This document shows positions 10,593-21,217 of a stretch of DNA of 64,000 bases, in pieces (position 1 is the stretch's first letter; each line of letters opens with the position of its first letter). Origin of the DNA: Microbotryum silenes-acaulis (lineage: Eukaryota; Basidiomycota; Microbotryomycetes; Microbotryales; Microbotryaceae); NCBI GenBank assembly GCA_003665825.1, contig QPFY01000001.1, positions 2,349,001-2,413,000 of the forward strand, read 5' to 3'. The notes under the pieces were generated by a model. The model was given only the letters and a program-made list of their open reading frames with translations. It ran no database searches and was not told the origin of the DNA. Both the position numbers and the translations under genes were made by a program.

Positions 10593-13036
10593 ATGGTTTG
10601 GAGCACCAATGTTCCATCGACCTACGAAGACCTGCTGCACTGGGTCTACCCCTTCCACAGCTTGCGTTCGGTGCCTTGCTGCGACTCCACCGATGGCACC
10701 GACAGCACGAACAAGCTCACTTTCGGCACTCAGCGTGGGCCAGGGGAGCACGTCCTGGCCTATCCCCTGACCAGCATTTGCCACGACTCGTCTATCGTTG
10801 ACCGAGTTCTTGCAACGCTCAGCAAAGGACTAGCAGGCGCTGGCCAGCTCGAGTCGACACTTCCATTCATGACCCGCGCCAACCTCGAGAATGGTCTCCA
10901 AGGCCAGCCCTGGATCCATGATGAAAAAGGCGGATACGCCGCCTTGTCCGGCATGTTGTGGGTCATACCTACCGATGCTCTCGGAGAGTATTATCAACAG
11001 CCTGCACGCCTTGCAATCCGCTTCTCGTCGGACCCAAGCGCGAGACTAGCGGGCCCGTACCCTCACGCCAGCAACGCATCGGTCTTGAAGCAGGATCGCG
11101 CAGATGACCGCGAGAAGGGTGGCCAAAATGGGATTCCGAATCCGTATGAGGAAATCAACACCGTAGCATTCCAGATACGCAAGGCTGACGAGCTCAAGGC
11201 TTGCTACTTTGGAGAGGACGGGCTCGGATCCTCGGATCCGCTCGACCTTCGACTGTTGACGGTCACTGGCGAGCCGCGCGAACTCCAGGGTGGTTGTGCA
11301 CTTGCGGCAATGGTAAGAAATCATTCGCAGAACCAATCAGGATGCTCGCGATAGGTATTGCATTGCTGACCCTTATTCCCTACCCACCATCTCCAGCTTG
11401 CTCTTCATATCCATTTCACAAAACACGCCCGATTCGGCGTCTTCTTTGCGCCGCCGTACTTTGTTCTGGTCGAGTTGGGCGCGTCGCCTTGTGGCGCTCT
11501 TAGTATGGAACCCTGCTGTCCCTGAAGTTGACTGATTCGATGTTGTTCGTATTCCTCAGTGGTCGTGGATGGAAAGTCGCACCTGCTCGTCGGCGACCTG
11601 CATTCGATCGTACTCGATCCCGAGGAACCACGTGCTACGGTGAAGCCGTTCCTCGCGATCCTTCTCGCGCTGTTCATGGATCACTGTGACGGCTACCACA
11701 TCGAAGGTCCACTTCAGCACGTACTCAATCAAGTCGCGATCTTTTCTCGATCGCTTGATCGCATCTCTGTGGCTCACGACGGTGCCGATCCTCGACCGCG
11801 TCGTGCAGTCGCCACGGGCGAGGCTACAGCTGAGGGGGATGGGTCGGAACAGCCACCGGATCTTCCTGCCTCTTCTCAGTCGTTCTGTCGATTTGGCGAA
11901 TCGACCGTCACGGCCAATCACTTTCCCGGCCGAGCTGTGAGTGCATCGTTGTGTCATACCCTCGCGGCAGGTCAGCTGCCCCAGGCTGGGTCTCTGGCGC
12001 TGACCGACTGCGCTTGGATACCTGGACGCCGGTCTAGATCATCTGCGATACAAACGCGCTCCCAAACTCTCGCATGCTAGCCATTCCGATCGAGCTGGAA
12101 GCTGAGATGGTGCCTTCTCCGAAGAAGCCGACCTCGTCCCCGTCCTCAGCTCTCCCATCGGCCAGCAAGAAGATTTGCCTCGACTCGGATGCGAGCCGCC
12201 GGTCCAAGCTAGCGACGGCTCTACCCAGGGCAATAAAGCACGTGTTCGATCGCTCCTCGGTGGCAATGGCCGAGTACTGCCCTGGTCCTCTACCAGAACT
12301 CGACTCGACTCCCAGCCTACGACTCGATTTGGTGCGTCGGGTCGGCCATGGAGCGACGAGCGTCGTGTGGGAGGCGGAGTGGGTGACGCGTGCCGCAGCC
12401 AGTCGGCAACCGGAGATCTCGTGCGCCGAGGAGGGGCCTTTGCCGAGCCCACTTGCTGGGACACCACCCGCGACGACACCAGTGGCAACGCCAGCGCCGG
12501 TGTTGGATCCAACGAGCACTCTTCACACATCCTATGCCTCGAGTACGAGTTCAGCTGTTGACGGTTCGAGCCCCTCCACGGCGGGAGTCAGACAGGGAAA
12601 GCCATTGCCAAGGTCGTGCCGTCCGATTTTGCTGGCTCGGTCGCAAAAGAATACTTTGTGTACACCTCGATCGTTCCTTTGCTGTCTCCTAAAGCGCGGG
12701 GGTACTTTCCGGCTTTCTATGGCCTCTACCGCAGTGGGAGCGATGGACACGCCTACGTCTCGGTGATGGAGGATGCTGGCTCGGCGATCACGGAGGAACA
12801 GCTGGAATCAGACATCGAGCTCAAAGCCCAGGTCGAGTGAGTCAGATCAGCCTCCGCGCGATTCGCTTGGGATGTAACTGATGCTTGCCCACTCGTGTAC
12901 TTGAGCGTACAGTGCCGCGTTGACGCTCATTGCCGACGAGGGTCTCGTCCACGAGGACGAAGGCGCACGGAATGTGCTACTTCGGCCCGACGGTCGGATC
13001 TGTCTCATCGACTGGGGCGAGGCGATGTTGAGATGA
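10593..13036 (+). CDS. Kinase-like protein, copy 2 (complete, 630 aa)
   Basis: Six exons close in phase: 10593-11312, 11397-11478, 11560-11936, 12038-12382, 12592-12836 and 12913-13036. Order of blocks: start motif VPSTYEDLLHWVYP; a family-specific region to residue 240; LALHIHFTKHARFGVFFAPPYFV; VDGKSHLLVGDLHSIVLDPEEP; then a small kinase-like domain with VRRVGHGATSVVW (glycine loop), KAIAKVV (lysine), VMEDAG (hinge region), VHEDEGARNVLL (HxD and Asn) and LIDWGEA (DWG for DFG), ending at once after DWG. There is no full activation segment or C-lobe, so activity as a protein kinase is uncertain. Intron 2 has a GC donor (11479-11480) where copies 1 and 3 have GT. The last exon may instead splice after DWG at a GC donor. 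This is the only copy with all motifs. Confidence 0.7.
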
Positions 13037-13728
13037 ACACATCACCCGGACGCTTGCACTTTCGTGATGTCAAAGCTGCTTCAGAATAAGACAACGTCCG
13101 CGACACACCTTATCTGAGGTCTCTTCGTGACAAGCTCACTTTTGTCGGACGCGAAGGTCCTGTGACGTTAAGCCGTTTATGTGCCTGTAGCAAGTTTTGG
13201 GTTCGTCTAAGCCTAAGGAATGCTTGTGATTTTATTCGAATCGTCAAAGCAATGCATAACAAGACACATGTCGCCAAGGCTCTTCACTCCGCAGTGTCGT
13301 CGTTGGTCGGCTCGGCGTTTGAGCTTCGAGGCTTCGGGCCTACCTCCACTTGTGTGGGGCCGCGACCGGTACATTCTACGGATCTTCGTTACACGCAAGG
13401 GGGTCACCGCAACGATGTGGCCCACATGAAGATAAAGCTCACACGAGAAAACAAGGGTGTGTGTGTGTGTGAAAGATACGTTATTCGACTCCTTTTCTCG
13501 GTGAGCGGAGCCTTGGCGCTCGCGCCCCTGTCGAAGCATTTCCTGCAGCGCCTGCGGTCACGCGCAACCGACGACCACCTCGCACCGGCGGTGCGCCCTG
13601 CTTTGCATTGCTTCATCTCCTCCTACACTCACAACATGGCACGTCTGTCTTCTCACAGCCGGGGTTTTTTTTTTTTTCTTTTTTTTTTCGGCCGTGTATC
13701 CTCCCTCGTTTTGTCCACATAGACAAGA
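13037..13728 (+). repeat. 3' flank of kinase-like copy 2 (tandem unit), with microsatellites
   Basis: Homologous to 8578-9320. It contains a short GT repeat at about 13457-13470 and a T-rich tract (T13 C T10) at about 13665-13690, just before the next family start motif. No gene recognised. Confidence 0.5.
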
Positions 13729-13900
13729 TGGACATCGCAGCCGCGTTGATCCAAGCGCCCCCGACGTACAATGAGCTGTTGGGCTTCGTCTTTCGGAGTG
13801 CGTCAAGATGCTGAAGGTCAAGTCGACCTCTACCAAGGGGTTGCCGCAGCAGGTAGACGCGAGGTCGGAAGACATACCGCAGGCTCCCTTTGTCAGAACC
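13729..13900 (+). pseudogene. Stranded N-terminal fragment of the kinase-like family, with frameshift
   Basis: ATG at 13729 opens MDIAAALIQAPPTYNELLGF, which carries the family's start motif. Compared with the inverted copy at 13961-14090, one T is missing after GTCTTT (near 13793), so the frame ends early in a TGA. Restoring phase would give the KGLPQQ block seen in the other arm. Only the 5' part of a gene is present. Confidence 0.5.
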
Positions 13901-13960
13901 GATGTGGATATGTTCTTGGGGTGGGTCGTCGACGAAAGTCGTTCAGCTGATGGTGCAGCC

Positions 13961-14090
13961 CGACGAAGGGAGCCTGCGGAATACCTTCCTCCTTCGCGTC
14001 TTGTTGTTGCGGCAGCCCCTTCATTGAAGTTGTCTTGACCTTCAGTATTTTGACATGCTCCGAAAAAACGAAACCCAACAGCTCGTTGTA
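13961..14090 (-). pseudogene. Inverted N-terminal fragment of the kinase-like family
   Basis: On the minus strand it reads YYNELLGFVFSEHVKILKVK, then TSMKGLPQQQDAKEEG, open throughout. It is the reverse complement of 13766-13896 at roughly 80-85 percent by eye, with a spacer of about 64 nt. No start codon or downstream exons. Confidence 0.5.
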
Positions 14091-14578
14091 GTATGGTAAT
14101 AGTGAGCGGACGATCAGAGACAGGGGGCTGATTACTATCGAAACGCAGAGACCGAGATGCCGAAAACCGAGAAACACGCAGAAAGTGAAACCGAGAATGA
14201 TAGGTTCGCAGAAATGTCCTCTCCCCAAGTGGTCCACCCCTCCGAAAGTCGTCTCCCTCCAAAGGTGGTCTGAGTTGTGTGTCGTAGTCTCTCCCGAACA
14301 AGAAGCGAGTCCTCCCTCCAACGCCAGGACACTCCAATCCCTCCGGGCCAGCTTCCTCCTCTTTTCCGACACTCGGCCTTCTGATCACGCCATACTTCGT
14401 CCTGATCACGCCATTCCTTGCTCTGAACTTTTATCCGCTCATGTGGCGCTAGGCCGAGTTAGCCGAATCTGCGCTTCCCGACTAGGCGATTCCAGCCCGA
14501 CCCCCGAGACCACCGAATTAGCCGACGCCCGCGTGACCCGAGTACTCTAATTCAGCCGACGAGATCAGGAGTCCCATC
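14091..14578. other. Unassigned spacer within the inverted duplication
   Basis: No gene recognised. Ends at the break point where copy 3 is cut (14579-14584). Repeated CTGATCACGCCAT at about 14380 and 14400 is a short direct repeat. Confidence 0.35.
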
Positions 14579-16702
14579 TCAGTAGGTGTGTCCATCGCTC
14601 CCACTGCGGTAGAGGCCATAGAAAGCCGGAAAGTACCCCCGCGCTTTAGGAGACAGCAAAGGAACGATCGAGGTGTACACAAAGTATTCTTTTGCGACCG
14701 AGCCAGCAAAATCGGACGGCACGACCTTGGCAATGGCTTTCCCTGTCTGACTCCCGCCGTGGAGGGGCTCGAACCGTCAACAGCTGAACTCGTACTCGAG
14801 GCATAGGATGTGTGAAGAGTGCTCGTTGGATCCAACACCGGCGCTGGCGTTGCCACTGGTGTCGTCGCGGGTGGTGTCCCAGCAAGTGGGCTCGGCAAAG
14901 GCCCCTCCTCGGCGCACGAGATCTCCGGTTGCCGACTGGCTGCGGCACGCGTCACCCACTCCGCCTCCCACACGACGCTCGTCGCTCCATGGCCGACCCG
15001 ACGCACCAAATCGAGTCGTAGGCTGGGAGTCGAGTCGAGTTCTGGTAGAGGACCAGGGCAGTACTCGGCCATTGCCACCGAGGAGCGATCGAACACGTGC
15101 TTTATTGCCCTGGGTAGAGCCGTCGCTAGCTTGGACCGGCGGCTCGCATCCGAGTCGAGGCAAATCTTCTTGCTGGCCGATGGGAGAGCTGAGGACGGGG
15201 ACGAGGTCGGCTTCTTCGGAGAAGGCACCATCTCAGCTTCCAGCTCGATCGGAATGGCTAGCATGCGAGAGTTTGGGAGCGCGTTTGTATCGCAGATGAT
15301 CTAGACCGGCGTCCAGGTATCCAAGCGCAGTCGGTCAGCGCCAGAGACCCAGCCTGGGGCAGCTGACCTGCCGCGAGGGTATGACACAACGATGCACTCA
15401 CAGCTCGGCCGGGAAAGTGATTGGCCGTGACGGTCGACTCGCCAAATCGACAGAACGATTGAGAAGAGGCAGGAAGATCCGGTGGCTGTTCCGACCTGGG
15501 CCCTTTATCGTGGGCCAGAGAGGTACGATCGAGGGATCGAGAAAAGACCGCGATCTGATCGAGTATGTGCGGAACTGGACCCTCGATGTGGTAGTCGTCA
15601 CAGTGATCCACGAACAGCGCGAGAAGAATCGCGAGGAACGGCTTCACCGTAGCACGTGGTTCCTCGGGATCGAGTACGATCGAATGCAAGTCGCCGACGA
15701 GCAGGTGCGAACTTCCGTCCACGACAACTGAGGAAGACGAAGAACGTCGAATCAGCCGGAAGAACACCATTAGGCACGTCAGGGTCCCATCCTAAGGGCG
15801 CCACAGGGCGACGCACCCAACTCGACCAGAACAAAGTACGGCGGCCCAAAGAAGACGCCGAATCGAGCGTGTTTCGTGAGCTGGATATGAAGAGCAAGCT
15901 GGAGATGGTGGGCAAGAAATGAGGGTCAGCAATGCAATACCTATCGCGAGCATCCTGATTGGTTCTGCGAATGATTTCCTACCATTGCCGCAAGTGCACA
16001 ACTACCCTGGAGTTCGCGCGGCTCGCCAGTGACCGTCATCAGTCGAAGGTCGAGCGGATCCGAGGATTCGAGTCCGTCCTCTCCAAAGTAGCAAGCCTCG
16101 AGCTCGTCAGCCATGCGTATATGGAATGCTACGGTGTTGATCTCCTCATACGAATTCGGGATCCCATTCCGGCCACCCTTCTCGCGGTCATCCGCGCGAT
16201 CCCGCTTGAAGACCGATGCGTTCTTGGCATAAGACGTTGAATCCGAAAGTCTCGCGCGTGGGCCCCACGAGGAGCGGATTGCAAAGCAGGCAGGCTGATC
16301 ATGGCATTCTTCGAGTACTTCAGTAGGAATGGCATGCAACATGCTGGACCAGGCGATGAGTGCACCGGTTTTTTCATGGATCCAGGGCTTGGGTTGAAGA
16401 TCATTCTCGAGGAGGCCGCGGGTCAAAAAGGATAGCGTCGACTCGAGCTTGCCAGCGCCTGCTAGTCCTTTGCTGAGCGTTGCAAGAACTCGGTCAACGA
16501 TAGACGAGTCGTGGCAAATGCTGGTCAGGGGATAGGCCAGGACGTGCTCCCCTGGTCCACGCTGAGTGCCGAAAGTGAGCTTGTTCGTGCTGTCGGTGCC
16601 ATCGGTGGGGTTGCAGCAAGGCACCGAACACAAGCTGAGGAAGGGGTAGACGCAGTGCAGCAGGTCTTCGTAGGTCGATGGCGCATCGGTGTTCCAAGCC
16701 AT
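14579..16702 (-). CDS. Kinase-like family copy 3, truncated (546 aa)
   Basis: Minus-strand exons 16702-15983, 15898-15817, 15727-15402, 15300-14956 and 14746-14579 close in phase. The protein begins MAWNTDAPSTYEDLLHCVYP and keeps the middle blocks and the glycine loop GHGATSVVW. Homology to copy 2 then stops abruptly after DGHTY, where a TGA follows (14579-14581). The catalytic loop and DWG are absent, so it cannot be a kinase. Exon 3 is 17 codons shorter than in copy 2, in frame. Intron 2 has a normal GT donor. The 3' half (exons 4-5 and their introns) looks identical to copy 2, while exon 1 is clearly diverged. Confidence 0.6.
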
Positions 16703-16896
16703 AGATTCGGGTTTGGGCCTTGGATGGGCTTGATATGGCAGCTTGGCGATGGACTTGAGCGACGCCGCGACGAGCCCCCGCCTGCCCTGGGGCAGGGCAG
16801 GTCGCGAGCGGGTGTGCCGAACTTGAGCTTGAGCGTGTCAAATCCATGCTTTCGGAGCCACCGATACCAGCGGGTGAGCGAGGCATGCAACGCATG

Positions 16897-16950
16897 CTGC
16901 AGGAAGGGTAGACCTAGTGCAGCAGGTGTTCATAATTCGATGGTACACTC
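16897..16950 (-). pseudogene. Stranded N-terminal fragment with stop
   Basis: The minus strand reads VPSNYEHLLH, stop, VYPSC, matching the start of copies 2 and 3 (VPSTYEDLLHWVYP). The preserved stretch is only about 50 nt. It marks a further lost copy upstream of copy 3. Confidence 0.5.
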
Positions 16951-18679
16951 GTCCTTTCTTTTTCTTTCTGCTTCAACACCGGGCTGACCTCCTTTATCAG
17001 CTCTTTGGGAAGATTGCCCAAGCCGCCCGGAGGGAGCTCCGAGACTCCCGGCTGCAGTGCGAAGGCCGACATGGGAGTGTGGGCGTATCTTGAAGTCTCG
17101 CCTGGAGTCGCTCGCTGGTCTGGTCTTCACACCTGTAGCGCCAAAAAAGGGGGGCTTGTCTGGTTTACGCCAAGTGGGTTTGGGTACGCGTCGAGAGGTC
17201 ACGAGTATAGCAGTGAGAGGGGTCAGACTCAGCTCTGCGCGGCGTCCGCTTGCGTCGCAAACCCCCCACATGCCACCCCCACAATTGTTCAGCGCGGGCC
17301 GCAACTTACGTGCAATGACCACTGCGCCCTCTCGATCCGGTCATCAAGTCGGTACCTTCCGGAGCATGATATATACCAGGACGTAGAAACGTTCAGCACA
17401 CGACGGGTGACGACTTGATCAGAGAACAAGAAAATATCAGGGCGAGGAAACTTTAGATCGCTGATCACGTGCACCACCGCACTATCTGATCGAACCGCCG
17501 CTCACTTGCAATGCGCAGGAAACGAAGGTTTCGGTACAGTCGAAAACAGGTCGAAACAAATCACCGGGACGGCATCATGAGTCTTAGCTTCAGTGCCTTA
17601 TCACACCAGCCGGGAGTCCTTGAAAACTCAGCCTCATGAAGTCTCTTTCGCAATCGGCGAAACCGCTCCTCTCGGCGGGGCCCTTGAGGAGCCAGTCGGG
17701 TTGGGCATTGAAGCCATGTAGGGGATCCTGACCTTATCACCATCCACGTCATCAAGGCGCCTATCATGAAGAGTGTATATGTCACCTCTACCGGGAGTAA
17801 TGCTTGGGGTTTTGGTCAAAGGGCATCGGTACGAACGTACGTGACGGGATCGTCGGGATGCCGACGACCTTCCTCGTCGATCTTCGTACCCGAGAAGATC
17901 ATGGCGAGTGCAGCCTCTTCCGTCGCAATGCCCTCCTACAGGAACTAGGTGAAACCCCGATATGTATCTGATTCTTTCAGGGGAGGTGTAGAGTGAGTGA
18001 AAACTAGTCATACAGGGAGCTAAAGGAGGTAAAGGGTCATAGATGCTGCAACGACGGAGCACTCACGGCGGACTCAGAATCGCCGAATGACCGAATTGGA
18101 GGTGCACCGTACGGGTCCTGGCCAGGATCGCACTCCCTCGTGGGACCTGTTGATCTCACTTCTGGACGATCTCGACCGGAGTCTACGAACGTAAGCGCTG
18201 AAGAGCTAAGGTTTGAAAGAGGGACATCTTTGGTTCCAGACCCAGGAAACAAGCCAAGGTTTGATGGCGACGAGGCCGACGAGCAGAAAATTCAACGGCC
18301 TCTCGCCGATTGCCCGCGGGGTCACTCAAGGGCGCTCATGGACTTTGGAGGAGCAACGCTGGGAATTCATCCAGGCCTCCGGATCGGTTGCGAGCTAGAA
18401 CTGCGAAGCTTGTCGGAGATCAATGATCGTGACCCTTTAATAGGCCTCTTACCGCAGGAAACTCTTCCAATAGTTGTCGGTGTTGGCGTTTGCACAGGAG
18501 GGTTTCTCTTTCAAGCGCTGAAAGCAGGGAGGTTGTGAGGCTTTTTGTCCTTCCAATCGCTGAGACAGGAATCGACGATCGAGTCGCAGCTTCTCACCAA
18601 GTGTGGGCACGCGACGTACGCGCCTGTCCCCGATCCGGTTTCGGCGACGTCAGCATACGCCTGCTCAAGCGCCCACCCC
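16951..18679. other. Long stretch without a recognised gene
   Basis: Several open frames of 60-140 codons exist on both strands (for example 18140-18538 plus, and 17634-18062 minus), but none shows family motifs, consistent splice signals or repeats. A short frame at 18213-18398 (SWTLEEQRWEFIQ) looks protein-like but was not identified. I see no RNA gene. Confidence 0.35.
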
Positions 18680-20760
18680 GCTGCTCGACCCTCCTCTTCG
18701 TCCCGTTCCGATCAACAGAATCAGCCCCCCCGCGCGCCATGACAACAGCCCAACCGATCTTGGTATTGCGACACATATACGAGCGCGCCGTGCAGCTGTG
18801 CAGAACGGACAGCGTGGTCAGCGACTCAGCGCGATGGCCGACCTGACGTTGAACGCGACTGTTTCCTGAGTTGGAGTGTGCAAATCGGCGAAAGTGCTCG
18901 CCTCGACTCGCCTGGCTCACCCTCGCCCGCCTCGCGCGCAACCCCCACGCCCCACCACCACCTCTTCCTGCGCAGAGCAAGTGCACAGGCCTCGAATCGC
19001 GCTCAAACCACTCAAGCCCCACGTTTCCGTCCGACTACCCCCAGACGGCCGTGTGCAGCCAGCCACTGCAAGGCTCACTGGAAGTGCGAAAGGACGAAGT
19101 CGACTGGACACTTTGGCACGTGCTGCTCGCAGGGCAAGGTGCAGCTGCCTCCCCTTCCCCAGCCCAATCCCAAGTATCGAAATCTACTTGAAGGGTCGGA
19201 TAGCGGTCAGTTGCTCTGTCCAACAACATGCGTCTGCAGTAGGCCCGCATGCTGAACTGTGCGACCCACGCACACAGAAGCTAAAGCATTCCGCGAGAAT
19301 GCCCGGTCGTACAACAACTTGAACGTGCTGTCATTTACTTCGCTCGCTGCCCACTGGGACCAAACTCAAGTGGGCACGCTAGGACCCCCCGTGTTTCGCG
19401 TGTTCGGCGCCATGATTCCTGCCGTGAATCAACGCACAGCCTTTGCTCAGACATGGCTCATCGACCCGGCCGACGCCACTGACACTCGACTGGGACTCGA
19501 CGGCGCAGACAGTCGCATACAAAGATCTACGTTGAGCAAGCTCGAGTCCCAAGTTGCGTACCGACAATCGCTTTGTGAGGGAATTCGCATCTGCCAAAGC
19601 CCGCGCAGGTTGAGATACGGCCAAAGAGTGGGTCCTGCGCCTCTGCCTACCACCTGCCCGAGACCGACGCACCCACAACCTTCCTACGTCGAGCACGGAA
19701 ATGGCGATGCTTATCTGCGATTTCGACACCAACACGGGAGATTGTGGACCGCAAGACCTTATTCTCCAGGTGCACAGTGATCGATGTCCCGATGGTCGGC
19801 CCAAGTATACCAAATCGTCAGCTCGCTCCATCCGTTCGCGATGCCTCTTCGTTACCCACTCGCTTCCACCCTCTTTGCGCGTTCAGCCAAGCTGGGCTGC
19901 CGATCGCCAGAAACCGAGAGCAGAGCGGCAATGGTGTCCGATTGCGCGAGCTACTTGCCGGTCGCGGTCTGGATGACAAAGACGAAGAGGAGGACGAAGA
20001 CCGCGAGAAAGGAAACGAAGAGAATGGTGATGGTGAAGGTGAAGGTAAGCGTCTTCGGCTCTCTCTCACGTGTTCCATTCTGTTGAAATGCAAGCACAAA
20101 CTGACATAGAATGTTTGAATATCTATGAAGAAGGTCATGGAAACGCGGTCGAGGTGGATTGACCCGTCGCGTTCACATTTCTGTGCGCACTACTCGCACG
20201 ATCACGACGACTACTTCTCAATCCCGCATTGCCCCCAGCGTCTCTTCTTCAAGTTCGTGATCGACGGATACTCCCAAGTCGAGACCGCTCGACTCAACTA
20301 CATCCGGTTGCATCAAGAAAAAAACCTGCGCCTCATTACGGCCCAAGGCATCACCGACTCTGTTGCCAACGGCTTGACCGGTGATTTTGGGTCTGAGGTT
20401 CAAGAAAAGACCGCGCGGGATCATGCAGCGTTACCAGGATGCGATGGCCTGCGTTGTCAAACATGGAAAGCCTTTGCTGTCGAATGGCCGGAAATTAGGG
20501 ATGCGCTGTGGCCGAACAACAAAGCATGCATCCATCCGGATCTCATTGCACGAGTGATTGAAGCCAAGCTGAACCGACTCTGTGACGACGGTTGGCAACA
20601 AGCAACGTGCAGGCTATGTTGGCAATGAATGAAGAATCGTCTCTTTGCTGTACTTCATATTGTGTTGTTCTGTCTGCTGAAATGCTGAAATCATGTATAC
20701 TGTTCGGGTTTTCTGATGTTCGAATTTCATCCTCCCGTTAATGGCTGTAACGAACTTTGT
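18680..20760 (+). mobile_element. Helitron remnant A (N-terminal Helitron-like region only)
   Basis: Matches remnant B (51259-53672) along its length. Recognisable parts in broken frames: a segment with an FRENARSYNN motif (about 19289), a FRVFGAM / IPAVNQR / FAQTWLIDP block (19395-19465), and the Helitron_like_N block (20270-20620) with GYSQVETARLNYI and PDLIARVIEAKLNRL. Stops and frameshifts lie between these blocks. The Rep HxH motif and the SF1 helicase are missing. Compared with B, about 50 nt more remain after PDLIA. The two share a 3' tail to the sequence CCCGTTAAT at about 20736. Confidence 0.75.
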
Positions 20761-21004
20761 TGGAATATGGATTATCTCGCGAGAAGAGCCTTCGAGAAGC
20801 AGTGCAACTCTTGATGGAGTCGGTGTGCAGCCAATTGATGGCGCGCCGGAATAGGGTATAAGACCACTCAGCAGAGCGGATGCGTGTGATGTTGCAAATA
20901 AACGGGTACCGCAGCCGTTGCCCGAGGTCCCATGGAAGGCGATACAAATTGTGTTTAGTTCAGATAGCTCGCGCGCGCCTGGAACCTCTCTTGGCTGCCG
21001 TTAG

Positions 21005-21171
21005 TGTTGAAGTAAATTACTCTTGCCTTAAATCCGCACTACGCGCGTCTCCACTTTGTATTAGTCGCGCGCGCTATTCGCGTCTTTGTCTCCTCTTCTT
21101 CACTTGATTACGAACTCATTGGCTCGTCCCTGCCACCAACTCGTTCAGCACATCGCTGTTCAGTTTCAATA
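21005..21171 (+). repeat. 5' LTR of Copia 1
   Basis: Begins TGTTGA and ends TCAATA, an imperfect terminal inverted pair. Differs from the 3' LTR at three sites noticed by eye, one of which is TCG to TTG. Confidence 0.9.
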
Positions 21172-21217
21172 GGTTACGAGCCCAACCGAGCGGCCAGCCA
21201 ATTCGAGTCATCAAGAC

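Noticed and set aside
12383..12591. Frameshift in kinase-like copy 2 between VVWEAEW and GKAIAKVV
   Set aside because: A phase-0 intron with GTGACG donor and GTCAG acceptor explains the frame change, and copy 1 has an intron at the same place.
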